Positions 1 through 10,716 of a stretch of 64,000 nucleotides of DNA are shown here, in pieces; the stretch's first letter is position 1; every line of letters starts with the position of its first letter. Under the pieces are notes generated by a model. It had not been told where the DNA came from. It saw nothing but the letters and a program-made list of their open reading frames with translations, and did not search any database. The stretch comes from Charina bottae (lineage: Eukaryota; Chordata; Lepidosauria; Squamata; Charinaidae), in the NCBI GenBank assembly GCA_023362775.1, contig JALMGJ010000003.1:77361355-77425354 (forward strand). The letters are read 5' to 3'. Position numbers and translations under genes: made by a program.

Positions 1-187
1 GCGGTCCCTCAAGTAACCAGGCCTCATGCCATGTAGGGTTCATAGCTCATAACCAGCACCTTGAATCGCACCCAGAAGTAAACTAGCAATTAGTGCAGCT
101 TGTGAAGCAGGGTGTCACATGGCCATACCGAGGCATGCCCCTCACTGCCCACACTGCTGCATTCTGGACCAGTCCCAATATCTAATA
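1..187 (-). mobile_element. L2-type LINE fragment (reverse-transcriptase 3' part)
   Basis: This stretch resembles the antisense L2 at about 2760-2960: both share the 'ccatgccatgtaggg' block and the following 'aaccagcaccttgaatcgcaccc' type text with scattered differences. It therefore encodes, on the minus strand, the end of an L2 reverse transcriptase domain in a decayed form. It runs off the left edge of the window and is cut on the right by a hAT MITE that begins at 188. No intact frame remains. Confidence 0.75.
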
Positions 188-449
188 CAGGGCTTTCCAA
201 AGTTTTCCCGCACCAACCGCTGTTGGTGTGTCGCCACGGGAAAACCCGGAAGTGCCGCCATTGTGGCAGCGCGCAAAAAACCGGAAGCGCTGCTGCCGCT
301 TTCAGTTTTTGCGCGCCGGCGTTGGTGTGTCGCCGTGGGAAAACCCGGAAGCGCTGATGATGATCAGCGCTTCCGGGTTGTGTGGCAACACACCAGACTG
401 TGTGTGGCGACACACTTTTGTGTCGCCACACACAGTTTGGAAAGCGCTG
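188..449. mobile_element. hAT-type MITE, copy 1 (8-bp TSD)
   Basis: A non-autonomous element of about 262 bp whose ends are near-inverted repeats: cagggctttccaaag on the left and ctttggaaagcgctg-like on the right. It is flanked by the perfect 8-bp direct repeat atctaata (180-187 and 450-457), which is the hAT hallmark. The interior is CpG-rich and packed with gtgtgtcgcc-type motifs on both strands plus repeated aaacccggaag blocks, so it can fold extensively. Open frames crossing it are chance. Related copies lie at 17171, 39366 and 57352. Confidence 0.88.
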
Positions 450-457
450 ATCTAATA

Positions 458-2279
458 TCTAAATTGAGTCTCCTTTCCTGTAATTTCGATTCTGTGATTC
501 TGGTCCTGTCCTCTGGGGCAATAAAGAGGAAATCCACAATCTCCCCTATAAGACAAACCTTTCAATATTGAAGACTGCTATCAATAGCCCAACAGTGTAC
601 ACAGGGGAAGACAAATGACAAAAACAGCAAAATCCTGAGGATGCATCTGCCTCAGCTTTCAGTTCTGCAGGCAGATTGTCTGCAGTGGGGGTGGGAGGGG
701 AAGGCTAAGATGGCAGATGCAATCAAGCCCCTGCCTCTTTGTACATGTGTGTGACATCAATGCATATACAAAGCAGTGGGGCTTCAACTGTATGGTAACA
801 CTTGCCATCTTGCCTCCCCCCCCCCAGTGCTTCTATCTGCAGGATATACATAATTGGTGGTTTCCAGTGACCTCACTGTTGTTGTTGCCCTCCTCTGAGC
901 CGGTTCCAGAATATGATATTAGGTAATATGCTTACTTCTATGGACTACTTCTATTCTTTGGCATGTAAATGAATTTATAAGCATCTCAAATCTTGTTGTG
1001 AATGAAATGCTGGAAGCCAAACTTAAATCACTGCTGAAATTCAACAAATTGTGGAGATGAATTGCAGCTGTGCACCACGGTCCTCCTCCCCCCACCCTTT
1101 TTCTCCTGCCTGCCTCTTCTATGATCTGCCTTCCTGTTTCCCACCAAAGCCTATCCTGCTTCCTTCTCTTCTCTTCCCATTGCCATCTCCCTCTTTTGCC
1201 TCTCTACCTATCTGAGCCACAGCTAAAAGAGAAGACCTTTTGTGCGATAACTAGATGACAAGTTCTGCGCTGTTTCCCCAAACCCAGTGAAGGCAAGAGT
1301 GGTTGGGACCACTGAAATCAGAGGAGAAGAACTTGAACTGAGTGGGAGGATGGAAGGGAATTTCCACCTTTTCAAAACCTCCATCTTCCATTTCCAAACT
1401 GGCTATTTGTAATTTATAAAACAACATTTATACTCAATGTTTTCTTCTTATGTTTGGATGTTTTGTCCATTGCCTAACATTTAAAATCCAATGTTGTATT
1501 TAGAGTGACAGCTATGTACATTGATTGCATTTGTCTTTTAATAATAGACGGTTTATTATAACTTTCAGAAGTAACATTGCAATGGATATATAATCAGTCT
1601 TAGTGCTGTATACTATATAAAAGTTCAACATTTGCACATTTTCTCCTTCATGAAAAGTGGCACTCAGGGAAATATTGTCTCCTGAATTGGTGCCTGTTAT
1701 GAAATGATTAAGATACAGGAGCTTTGACATTAAAAAAAAAACACCCTAGCATCCTAATTCAAACAGTTTGGGGTTGTGATTGAAAGTTCTTCTTCCTCTT
1801 CCTCTTCATTTCATGGTAATGTAGCAATATGTCTCACTGGGAGGTAGAAATAGTAACTCAAGAAACGTGGTCTTCTCCATTGTTGTTTATATATAGTATT
1901 AGACAGATTTCATTTATGCAGTTGTGCTGACTCAATTAAGTTTTGATTTCCAAGCTAGGATAACATGTGATGTTGAGGCTTTTGCCAGCAAGAAGTAAAA
2001 TTAAATATTGCATTGTCATGGCTTTGCCTCTGACTAATAGCAAGCAACCAGGAATGAAACAGGTGTAACTGAAATACTTGGGTAGAACTCGGAAGTGTCA
2101 CTAACCTTTTTGGACATTGATACATTTGGAACTTGGAGAACATAGCCTGGCCTCTTCACAATACGGCTACTGTGGTGGCATGGCTACTTCCAAGGTAAAA
2201 AGTCAGGAGGGTCAGAAAATTTGATGGGTGCCAAGGAAGATGTCCAAGAGCAGACTGATGGGCACCATATTAGGGATCC
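458..2279. other. Intergenic stretch without a recognised gene
   Basis: I see no exon, RNA gene or well-bounded transposon here. There is a C-rich run near 815-826 and an A-run near 1730-1740. The short open frames in this stretch show no recognisable domain. Confidence 0.5.
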
Positions 2280-2288
2280 TAGGACTAC

Positions 2289-2290
2289 AT

Positions 2291-2333
<43 letters not shown>
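2289..2333. repeat. (ATTT)n microsatellite at L2 3' end
   Basis: About eleven tandem TTTA/ATTT units abut the 3' end of the antisense L2. Short ATTT-type tails recur at most other L2 ends in this window, so this is best read as the LINE tail. Confidence 0.9.
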
Positions 2334-2334
<1 letters not shown>

Positions 2335-2511
2335 TTTCTATAACCGCCCATGTTGTGAACCGCCCATGGGGAACTCTGGGCGGTTCACAACAAACAAGTT
2401 AAAATAAGGTTTAAAATCTCAATTATACAATAAAAATAAATTAAATTGAAAATAAATTAAATTGAAAATCCAGATGGTAATGGAATAGTTAAAAGAAGGA
2501 CAGTTATAAAA

Positions 2512-4269
2512 TTAGGGGATTAGCCACCCCCATGAGGAACTATCCCTTCCTCCTTCCCATGCCAGGCGGCAGACCCAGGTATTCAGCTCTTTCCTAAAGG
2601 TCAGGAGGGAGGAGATCTGTCTCAACTCTGGGGGCAAGATGTTCCATAGAGTGGGCGCTGTCACAGAGAAGGCCCGCCTCCTAGCCCCCATCAGATGACA
2701 CTCTTTAATTGATGGGGTTCGTAGCAGGCCCTCTCTGAATGACTGGGTGGGGCGGGTCGATAATATGGGGATAAGACAGTCCCTCAGGTATTCTGGCCCC
2801 ATGCCATGTAGGGCTTTAAAGGTGATAACCAACACCTTGAATTGTACCCGGAAGCAAACCGGCACCCAATGCAGCTCGCGGAGCAGCGGTGTTACATATG
2901 CGAATCTTGACGCACCCAAAACTGCCCGCGCGGCCGCATTCTGCACCAGCTGTAGCTTCTGGATAGTCTTCAAGGGTAGCCCCATGTAGAGCGCATTGCA
3001 ATAATCTACATGGGAGATGACGAGAGCATGAGTGACTGTATGGAGGGCGTTGCGATCCAGGAATGGGCGTAACTGGCGCACTAACCGAAGTTGTACGAAA
3101 GCCCTCCTAGCCACGACTGCCACCTGCTCTTCGAGCAGGAGTCGTGAGTCTAGAAGGACCCCCAGATTACGCACCGGTTCCGAACGGGGTAGTGCTACCC
3201 CATCGAGAACCAAAGGTGATAATTTCCCAGAAGACGCTAAGCCATCAATCCACAGCCACTCGGTCTTACCAGGGTTCAATTGAAGACTGTTGTTCCCCAT
3301 CCAGGCCCTCACAGCCCCCAGGCACTGGGACAGGGTGGACACTGCATCACTTACCTCACCAGGGATGGAGATATACAATTGAGTATCATCCGCATACTGA
3401 TGATACCTCATCCCATGGTGTCGGATGACTTCGCCCAGCGGTTTCATGTAGATGTTGAATAGGAGAGGAGAGAGAACCGACCCCTGTGGCACCCCACATA
3501 GGAGCGGTCGCGGGCCAGATCTCTCCTCTCCTATCAGCACCGACTGGGAGCGGCCCTGGAGGAAGGAGGTGAACGAGCGCAAAACTACGCCGCCCACCCC
3601 CAACTCCCTAAGCCGCCCCAAAAGGATACCATGGTCGATGGTATCGAAAGCTGCTGAGAGATCTAAGAGAGCCAGGATGGATGCACTACCTCCATCCTGC
3701 TCCCGCCAGAGATCATCCGTAAGCGCGACCAATGCAGTCTCCGTCCCATGTCCCGCTCTGAAAACTGACTGAAAAGGGTCTAGATAATCCACTTCATCCA
3801 GGGTCCTTTGAAGTTGCAATGCCACCACTTTCTCAACCACCTTTCCCAAAAAGGGAAGGTGGGAGACTGGACGAAAATTGTCCAGAATGGTAGGGTCCAG
3901 GGACGGCTTCTTGAGGAGGGGGTGTACCAATGCCTCCTTGAAGGCCGTTGGAACCACCCCCTCCAACAAGGATGTGTTAATCATAGCCTGAACCCATCCA
4001 CATTTCACCTCCCTGGCCGATTTTACCAGCCAGGAAGGGCAGGGATCTAAATGACATGTGGAATTAACAATTCGAAGGATCCTGTCCACTTCCTTAGGTC
4101 CAACAGGATCGAATCGTTCCCAGATAACAGGGCAAGACCGCTCTCCCGGCATCTCCCCAGACTGCATTCCATGCATGGAGTCCAACTTAGACCGAATCCG
4201 AGCGATTTTATCCTGCAGATGCTCAGAAAATTCTTCCGCACGGCCCTGCAGGTGGGTGGTCACTACCAC
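2512..4269 (-). pseudogene. L2 reverse transcriptase frame (585 codons)
   Basis: The frame encodes the reverse transcriptase of an L2-clade non-LTR retrotransposon, which primes cDNA synthesis at nicked chromosomal DNA. Visible motifs are NFRPVS (about residue 131), LDLSAAFDTIDH (about 203-213), GVPQGSVLSPLLF (about 259-271) and the catalytic YADD at 292-295, followed by the thumb and C-terminal region with the block HVDYCNALYMGLP. The listed first codon is GTG and is not a real start. The frame is simply open from a lesion near 4270-4348 that separates it from the endonuclease frame upstream. Length and conservation suggest a fairly recent copy. Confidence 0.88.
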
Positions 4270-4348
4270 CCTACCTAAGAGGGATTGAGTAATCTTAAAC
4301 AGGGCCGTCGGACGGCATTCTGCGGACGCAATAAGAGTGGAGAAATAA

Positions 4349-5134
4349 TCACGTTTCGCCCCTTACCGCCACAAGGTAGGCCCAAATAGCGGCTCTAGAT
4401 TCTGTTCGGTCGAGTTCTGTCTTCGTCTTTCTCCAGCGGCGCTCTAGACGTCTCTTCACCCTCTTCAAGACCCTCAACTCCTCCGTAAACCACGGGGAGT
4501 GACGGGTCGAATGGGGCTGGAGAGGTCGCATTGGCGCGATCCTGTCCAAGGCACCGGCCGCTTCCTTATTCCAGATTGCGGCCAATGCCTCCGCTGGACC
4601 GTGCAGCAGATCCTCGGGTATTACCCCCAGCTCCCTCTGAAACCTCAGTGGGTCCATAAGTCGCCGGGGGCGGACCAATCGAATAGATCCTGCCTCCCTG
4701 CGGAGTGGGGCGGCATAAGAGAATCCTAGGGATATCAGGACGTGATCTGACCATGACAACGGGGATAGTTCTAACTTTCCCCTCAGGTCACTTTGCCATT
4801 GCTCTGACAAGAAAACCAAATCCGGAGTGAGTCCACTGTCTCGAGTCGGGTCCCGAATAATCTGGGACAGGCCCATGGCTGCCCTGCTAGCCATGAACTC
4901 CCGAGCCACTTCCGAGGCACGTCCCAGGGACGGCAGGTTAAAATCCCCCAAGACCATAAGCCTGGGGAACTCCACCGCCAACCCTGAGACGGCCTCCAGC
5001 AGCTCAGGCAGGGAGGTTGTTACGCAGCAGGGAGGCTGGTACAATAGCAACACTCCCAACTGTTCTCGGGCACCCAACTTGAAAAACAGGGTCTCACATC
5101 CAGACACTTGTGGAGCAAGGCCCCTGAAAGCCAC
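4349..5134 (-). pseudogene. L2 APE-type endonuclease frame (C-terminal part)
   Basis: The frame encodes the back half of an apurinic-type endonuclease plus the linker toward the reverse transcriptase. LGDFN lies at residues 62-66, DLVF near 105 and the catalytic WSDH at 128-131, matching the family order GDFN-SDH. The N-terminal catalytic Asn/Glu region is absent because the element is cut at about 5175. It sits directly upstream, on the minus strand, of the reverse-transcriptase frame and is out of frame with it, so the pair cannot make a functional protein. Confidence 0.85.
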
Positions 5135-5175
5135 TCAGAGATTCTCTGATGATAACTGCCACCCCTCCTCCTATG

Positions 5176-5363
5176 TTCTTGAGATGATCATCAGCAAACA
5201 GATAGTCACATATTTTGAGTATGATATGGAAACAGATAATGTGCTAGAAAAGATTATTAAGCTTGGCAAAACGGAGGGAAAGACAAGGGACCAGGTGGAT
5301 TACTGGAATGTCCTTGGAAGTGCTAAAGGATTTGTCCCCACAGTCATCAGGAATTAAGCTACT
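5176..5363 (+). mobile_element. RTE-like LINE C-terminal relic (188 bp), twin of 13473-13660
   Basis: By eye this block is base-for-base the same as 13473-13660. In the second locus it continues upstream into a recognisable but decayed RTE reverse-transcriptase C-terminus (VLDQIKGDYSLE-like reading followed by LEKIIKLGKTEGKT), so this piece is the very end of an RTE-type ORF2. Its left edge is exactly where the antisense L2 stops, and its right edge is where BovB sequence begins. Confidence 0.7.
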
Positions 5364-5920
5364 TAACTTAACAGTCAACAGGAATATTATCTACATTATG
5401 ACGAATATGGCATTGAGGATGAAGAGAGACAAAGAGAAAAAAAAAGGAACTGGAAGTGCATCTATGGAAACTCCACCTGCAGAAGAAGAAAGAATTATGG
5501 ATGCAATCCTGGATGCAATTACTGTATTAAATAAAAAAATGGATGACTTGGGCCAACTAATCAACAAGCGGATAGAAAATTTATGTACTTTAGAAAAAAA
5601 GATGGACAAAAAGTGGAAGGAAAGTCCGATGCTGTAAAGAACAATATTGCATAGGAACCTGGAATGTAAGATCTATGAATCAAGGTAAGCTGGATGTGGT
5701 CAAACATGAGATGACAAGATTGAACATCGACATCTTGGGAATCAGCGAACTAAAATGGACAGGAATGGGCGAATTTAATTCAGGTGACCATTATATATAC
5801 TACTGTGGGCAAGAATCCCTTAGAACAGGGGTCGGCAAACTTTTTATGCCAGGAGCCATTTTGACATGCTCGTGCACATTTTGAAATGCTCGAGAGCCAG
5901 GGGGCGGGGTTTGAGGGCGG

Positions 5921-6012
5921 GGGCCAATCGCGTGGAAGGGGGCAGGGTTTGCGGGCGGGGGCCAATCATGTGGAAGGGGGCAGGGTTTGCGGGTGGGAGC
6001 CAATCACGTGGC
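5921..6012 (+). repeat. Subterminal tandem repeats of the hAT (about 40 bp, 2-3 units)
   Basis: Near-identical units containing gggggccaatcgcgtggaag-like text recur at about 5921, 5961 and 5996. A further diverged copy lies near the opposite end (about 7031). Repeated subterminal motifs are typical transposase-binding sites in hAT elements; that role is inferred here. Confidence 0.7.
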
Positions 6013-6338
6013 TTATTGGGGCGGGTGGGAGGGCCCATGTAGCAGTTTCCCCCCCCACACCGGCTTCCCACCCCTCCCTCCTTGCCTGCAGAAGGTGGCC
6101 GGCCTTCTCCCCCCGCTATTTCCGGAAGCGATCCAGCGCCGATCTGCGGGCTGTGGGGGCTCCAGCTTCGGAGGGAGCCGGCTGTTCCGAACCAAGGAGC
6201 CAGGGCGGAGCCGGGGCAGGGGAGGAATGGGGAGGGCCAGGGGACTCACCCGCTGCTGCTCGGCTGCCACCTTCCTCCTCCGCTTCAGCCGCCCGCGCGC
6301 CTTCCCTGGCCGGTCCTCGCGGGCCGCCGGCGATGCTC

Positions 6339-6835
6339 CCGTCCCACTGCACCCCAGCCGGAGCGCCCGAGTGCCAGGCAGGCAGCTCTGCCAGCGCGCC
6401 CTCCACGCGATTGGCCCACGAGGACCGGCCAGGGAAGGCGCGCGGGCGGAGCTCCCGTCCCGCTGCACCCCAGCCGGAGCGCCCGAGTGCCAGGCAGGCA
6501 GGCAGCTCCGCCCGCGCGCCTTCCACGCGAGGACTGGCCAGGGAAGGCGCGCGGGCAGAGCTCCTGTCCCGCTCCACCCCAGCCGGAGCACCCGAGTGCC
6601 AGACAGGCAGCTCCGCCCGCGTGCCTTCCACACGATTGGCCCGCGAGGACCAGCCAGGGAAGGTGCGCGGGCGGAGCTCCTGTCCCGCTGCACCCCAGCC
6701 GGACCGCCCGAGTGCCAGGCAGGCAGCTCCGCCCGCGCGCCTTCCACGCGATTGGCTCGTGAGGACCGGCCAGGGAAGGCGCGTGGGCGGAGCTCCCGTC
6801 CCGCTGCACCCCAGCCGGAGCGCCCGAGTGCCAGG
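6339..6835 (+). repeat. Internal tandem array, about 115-bp units (4 full, 1 partial)
   Basis: Each unit starts with tcccgctgcaccccagccgg-like sequence, passes through gcgcccgagtgccaggcagg and ccttccacgcgattggcc, and ends in ggaccggccagggaaggcgc. Starts are near 6341, 6456, 6570, 6683 and 6799. Unit three lacks the cgattggcc segment. The block at 6296-6323 is the reverse complement of the unit's ggaccggccagggaagg segment, so the array can form hairpins. Array length could vary between alleles. Confidence 0.85.
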
Positions 6836-8066
6836 TATGCCCTCCGATGCCTTTTCCAAGTTTCTCCCCTTTCCCCCCAGCTGGGATCCCCTTACCGTCT
6901 TCATAGCCCGCCCCGCTGTCTCTGCCCCTCGTACTGCCCGCAGCACGCGAGGGGTTAAGCCCGACCTGACGTGGACTTTGCGCGGGGTGGGGGTGGGGCA
7001 GGGCGGGAGAGCCGCGGAGTTTGGGGGCGGGATCCAATTGCGTGGAAGGGGTGGGGGTGAGTTCAGCTGCGGAGCCAGACTCAAGGGGCCAAAGAGCCAG
7101 ATCTGGCTTGCGAGCCGCCATTTCCGACCCTTGCCTTAGAAGAAATGGAGTAGCCCTCATAGTCAATAAAAGAGTGGGAAAGGCAGTACTGGGGTACAAC
7201 CTCAAAAATGACAGAAAGCTTTCAGTTCGAATCCAAGGCAAACCATTCAACATCACAGTGATCCAAGTCTATGCCCCAACCACTGATGCCGAAGAAGCTG
7301 AAGTTGACTGGTTCTATGAAGACCTACAACACCTTCTAGAACTAACACCAAAAAAAGATGTCCTTTTCATCATAGGGGACTGGAATGCTAAAGTAGGAAG
7401 TCAAAAAATAACCGGAGTAACAGGCAAGTTCGGCCTCGGAGTACAAAATGAAGCAGGGCAAAGGCTAATAGAGTTTTGTCAAGAGAACACGCTGGTCATA
7501 GCAAACACTCTTTTCCAACAACACAAGAGACGACTCTACACATGGACATCACCAGATGGTCAATACCGAAAATAGATTGATTATATACTTTGCAGCCAAA
7601 GATGGAGAAGCTCTATACAATCAGCAAAAACAAGACCTGGAGCTGACTGTGGCTCAGATCATGAGCTTCTTATCGCAAAATTTAGGCTTAAATTGAAGAA
7701 CATAGAGAAAACCACTAGACCACTCAGGTATGACCTAAATCATATCCCTTATGAATATACAGTGGAGGTGAGGAATAGATTTAAAGGATTAGATCTGGTA
7801 GACAGAGTGCCTGAAGAACTATGGATGGAGGTTCGTAACATTGTACAGGAGGCAGCAACTAAAAGCATCCCAAAGAAAAAGAAATGCAAGAAAGCAAAGT
7901 GGCTGACTGATGAGGCTTACAAATAGCTGAGGAAAGAAGGGAAGCAAAAGGCAAGGGAGAAAGGGAAAGATATAAGCAACTGAATGCAGAATTCCAGAGA
8001 ATAGCAAGGAGAGATAAGAAGGCCTTCTTAAATGAACAATGCAAAGAAATCGAGGAAAACAATAGA

Positions 8067-9786
8067 ATGGGGAAGACTAGAGATCTCTTCAAGAAAATCG
8101 GAGATATCAAGGGAATGTTTTGTGCAAAGATGGGCATGATAAAGGACAAAAAAGGCAGGGACCTAACAGAAGCAGAAGAGATTAAGAAGAGGTGGCAAGA
8201 TTACACAGAAGAACTATACAAGAAAGATCTTAATATCCCTGATAAATACGATGGTGTGGTCACTGAGCTTGAGCCGGACATCCTAGAGAGTGAAGTCAAG
8301 TGGGCCTTAGGAAGCATTACTAACAACAAAGCTAGTGGAGAAGACAGTATCCCAGCTGAGCTATTTAAAATCCTAAAAGATGACGCTGTTAAAGTGCTGC
8401 ACTCAATATGCCAACAAATTTGGAAAACTCAACAGTGGCCACAGGATTGGAAAAGGTCAGTTTACGTTCCAATTCCAAAGAAAGGCAATGCCAAAGAATG
8501 TTCAAATTACCGTACAATTGCGCTCATTTCACATGCTAGCAAGGTTATGCTCAAAATCCTACAAGCTAGGCTTCAGCAGTATGTGAACCGAGAACTACCA
8601 GAAGTGCAAGCTGGGTTTCGAAGAGGCAAGAGGAACTAGAGATCAGATTGCCAACATTCGCTGGATCATGGAAAAAGCAAGAGAGTTCCAGAAAAACATC
8701 TACTTCTGCTTCATTGACTACGCTAAAGCCTTTGATTGTGTGGATCACAACAAACTGTGGCAAAGTCTTAAAGAGATGGGAGTACCAGACCACCTTACCT
8801 GTCTCCTGAGAAACCTGTATGCGGGTCAAGAAGCAACAGTTAGAACCGGACATGGAACAACCGACTGGTTCAAAATTGGGAAAGGAGTACGACAAGGCTG
8901 TATATTATCACCCTGCTTATTTAACTTATATGCAGAGTACATCATGAGAAATGCCGGGCTGGATGAATCACAAGCCGGACTTAAGATTGCTGGGAGAAAT
9001 ATCAACAACCTCAGATATGCAGACGATACCACCCTAATGGCAGAAAGTGAAGAGGAACTAAAGAGCCTCTTGATGAGGGTGAAAGAGGAGAGTGCAAAAG
9101 CTGGCTTGAGACTCAACATTAAAAAAACTCAGATCATGGCATCTGGTCCCATCACTTCCTGGCAAATAGAAGGGGACGAAATGGAAGCAGTGACAGATTT
9201 TATTTTCTTGGGCTCCAAGATCACCGCAGACGGTGACTGCAGCCATGAAATTAGAAAACGCTCGCTCCTTGGGAGGAAAGCTATGGCAAACCTAGACAGC
9301 ATATTAAAAAGCAGAGACATCACCTTGCCGACAAAGGTCCGTATAGTTAAAGCTATGGTTTTTCCAGTAGTAATGTATGGCTGTGAGAGTTGGACCATAA
9401 GGAATGCTGAGCGCCGAAGAATTGATGCTTTCGAACTGTGGTGCTGGAGAAGACTCTTGAGAGTCCCTTGGACTGCAAGGAGGTCAAACCAGTCAATCCT
9501 AAAGGAAATCAACCCTGACTGCTCATTGGAAGAACAGATGCTGAAGCTGAAGCTCAAATACTTTGGCCACCTAATGCGAAGAGAGGACTCCCTGGAAAAG
9601 ACCCTGATGCTGGGAAAGACTGAAGGCAAAAGGAGAAGGGGATGGCAGAGGATGAGATGGTTAGATAGCATCACAGATGTAATGAACATGAATTTGAGTA
9701 AACTCCGAGAGACAGTGGAGGACAGGAAGGCCTGGTGTGCTATGGTCCAAGAGGTCACGAAGAGTCGGACACGACTAAACAACTGA
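8067..9786 (+). pseudogene. BovB ORF2 reverse transcriptase, one frameshift
   Basis: The reading 8067-8636 covers the fingers and palm start (NNKASGEDSIPAELF, YRTIALISHASK, GFRRGKR). A one-base shift then moves it into the frame that runs 8668-9786, starting MEKAREFQKNIYFCFIDYAKAFD. This second frame contains VRQGCILSPCLF and YADD at residues 117-120, then the thumb and C-terminal domain ending KSRTRLNN. The BovB family enzyme reverse-transcribes its RNA at the target site. With the frameshift repaired in silico only by reading, no other stop was seen in this half. Confidence 0.9.
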
Positions 9787-9829
9787 ACAACAACAACAAA
9801 GCCTATATGGGGTTATGAAGACTAAAATA

Positions 9830-10190
9830 CAGTATATACTATTATTTTCTTAATGAGTGGAAATTATTAATAGACTATTTGCAAAATGAAGGAGGGGCAA
9901 CGCTTGTATGAGGATTGGAAGATCAAAATATATATAAATGGATATATTAGACAAGAAATGTTTTTTAATATTATATATAGACCTAGCAAGTAAGATAAAT
10001 TCTTTATATAACCATGACCAGAGATAAGTCGGAAGTTGACTATTTTCTATGTTTCATCTTTTTCTTTTTTTCTTTGCTTTACTACACTTTTTTTCTTCTC
10101 TCCTTGATTTGTATTTCTATTTCTTTTCTGTTTCTAACTTTTAACTGTGTATAATCAAAATTCAATAAAATTTATAAAAAAAAGAAAAGA
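9830..10190 (+). mobile_element. Probable L1-type LINE 3' end
   Basis: An AT-rich tract ends in a long pyrimidine stretch (10045-10140) followed by caataaaatttataaaa and an A-rich tail. The same layout recurs at 48850-48990, where recognisable L1 ORF2 C-terminal coding lies just upstream. In this copy no clear coding remains, so the assignment rests on the shared 3'-end layout. Confidence 0.45.
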
Positions 10191-10465
10191 AAATGTTGAT
10201 GTCTGGTGAGTGGTGAAATAGTCACATGAGGAGTGGAAGGCTCAAACATTATTTGCAAATACCAAAAATTTGCATAAGCTTCCAATCCATCCATGACATT
10301 TTTGGATGGGACACTTTACATTCAAAATGCATTTTTAAAAAATTTAAATATAAAAACTTTAAAATTGGATCCTTTGACATTTTATCTACTGCTTTTTTAG
10401 TCAGGCATCAAAGAAATATTGGAATTTGTCATATGTAGTTGCTTACTAACTATAGTTACATATCT

Positions 10466-10673
10466 ATGTGGTTAAGGCAACAGGCTAGAAACCAGGAGAC
10501 TGAGAGTTCTAGTCCTGCCTAGGCATGAAAGTCGGCTGGGTGACCTTGGGCCAGTCACTCTTAGCCCAACTCACCTCACAGGGTTGTTGTGGGGAAAATA
10601 GGAGGAGGAAGGAGTATTAGGTATGTTCGCCGCCTTGAGTTATTTATAAAAATAATAAAGGTGGGATAGAAAA

Positions 10674-10716
<43 letters not shown>
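10466..10716 (+). mobile_element. CORE-like tRNA-derived SINE with (AAAT)n tail
   Basis: The order is a degraded tRNA-like head (gtggttaaggcaacaggct, agttctagtcc as remnant B box), a MIR/CORE-like body (gggtgaccttgggccagtca, cctcacagggttgttgtggg) and a tail region (cgccttgag, ggtgggatagaaaataaata) ending in about eleven AAAT repeats. Such SINEs are moved by L2-type LINEs. The head is slightly truncated. Confidence 0.8.

Larger units (their letters stand above)
2280..5175 (-). mobile_element. Long antisense L2-clade LINE, 5'-truncated
   Basis: The 3' end lies on the left: an (ATTT)n tract at 2289-2333 followed by the L2-like terminal hairpin text 'aaccgcccatggggaactctgggcggtt'-type sequence around 2343-2388. 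Moving right, which is 5'-ward in the element, come a reverse-transcriptase frame (4269 down to 2512) and an endonuclease frame (5134 down to 4349). The endonuclease reading, including a GGGVAVII block, continues to about 5175 and then stops abruptly, so the start of the endonuclease is missing. The two frames are offset by a small lesion between 4270 and 4348. No clear target duplication was found. Confidence 0.88.
5826..7133. mobile_element. GC-rich non-autonomous hAT element inside BovB (8-bp TSD)
   Basis: The left end is caggggtcgg and the right end ccgacccttg, i.e. inverted termini with one mismatch. They are flanked by the perfect 8-bp duplication ccttagaa (5818-5825 and 7134-7141), which interrupts the BovB endonuclease frame cleanly. 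The interior is strongly GC- and CpG-rich and contains an array of about 115-bp tandem units plus repeated ccaatcgcgtggaagg motifs in both orientations. Several long open frames cross it on both strands, but all are repeat-driven and none resembles a transposase, so the element depends on an autonomous hAT elsewhere. Confidence 0.92.
5656..7926 (+). pseudogene. BovB ORF2 endonuclease half, broken
   Basis: The coding sequence runs 5656-5825 and then 7142-7926 once the hAT insertion and one copy of its target duplication are ignored. It covers the APE endonuclease (GTWNVRS, ISELKW, IIGDWNAK, SDHELL) and the start of the linker. A stop codon at about 7573, where relatives have a glutamine-type codon before IDYIL, and a second break near 7924 inactivate it. 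The reading is otherwise very close to the BovB consensus I know from ruminants. Confidence 0.85.
5364..9800 (+). mobile_element. BovB (RTE-clade) LINE, near full length, interrupted by a hAT
   Basis: BovB is a non-LTR retrotransposon shared by squamates and ruminants through horizontal transfer. Here a short lysine-rich ORF1-like region (5399-5637) is followed by an ORF2 beginning with GTWNVRSMNQ near 5656. ORF2 is split by a 1308-bp hAT at 5826-7133, resumes at 7142 (after the duplicated target site), and ends at 9786 just before an (ACAA)-rich tail. The endonuclease reading shows IIGDWNAK near 7370 and SDHELL near 7660. The reverse transcriptase has YADD at 9016-9027. Lesions visible by reading are an in-frame stop at about 7573, a frameshift near 7924 and a one-base shift near 8635, so the copy is dead. 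Confidence 0.93.

Noticed and set aside
90..571. Overlapping short frames on both strands near the left edge
   Set aside because: They fall within the MITE and L2 fragment and mirror each other because the MITE is largely inverted.
5886..7256. Several long open frames (up to 417 codons) on both strands
   Set aside because: They lie within the GC-rich hAT tandem array, run in all frames, and read as proline/arginine/glycine-rich repeats with no domain. Low stop density in GC-rich DNA explains them.
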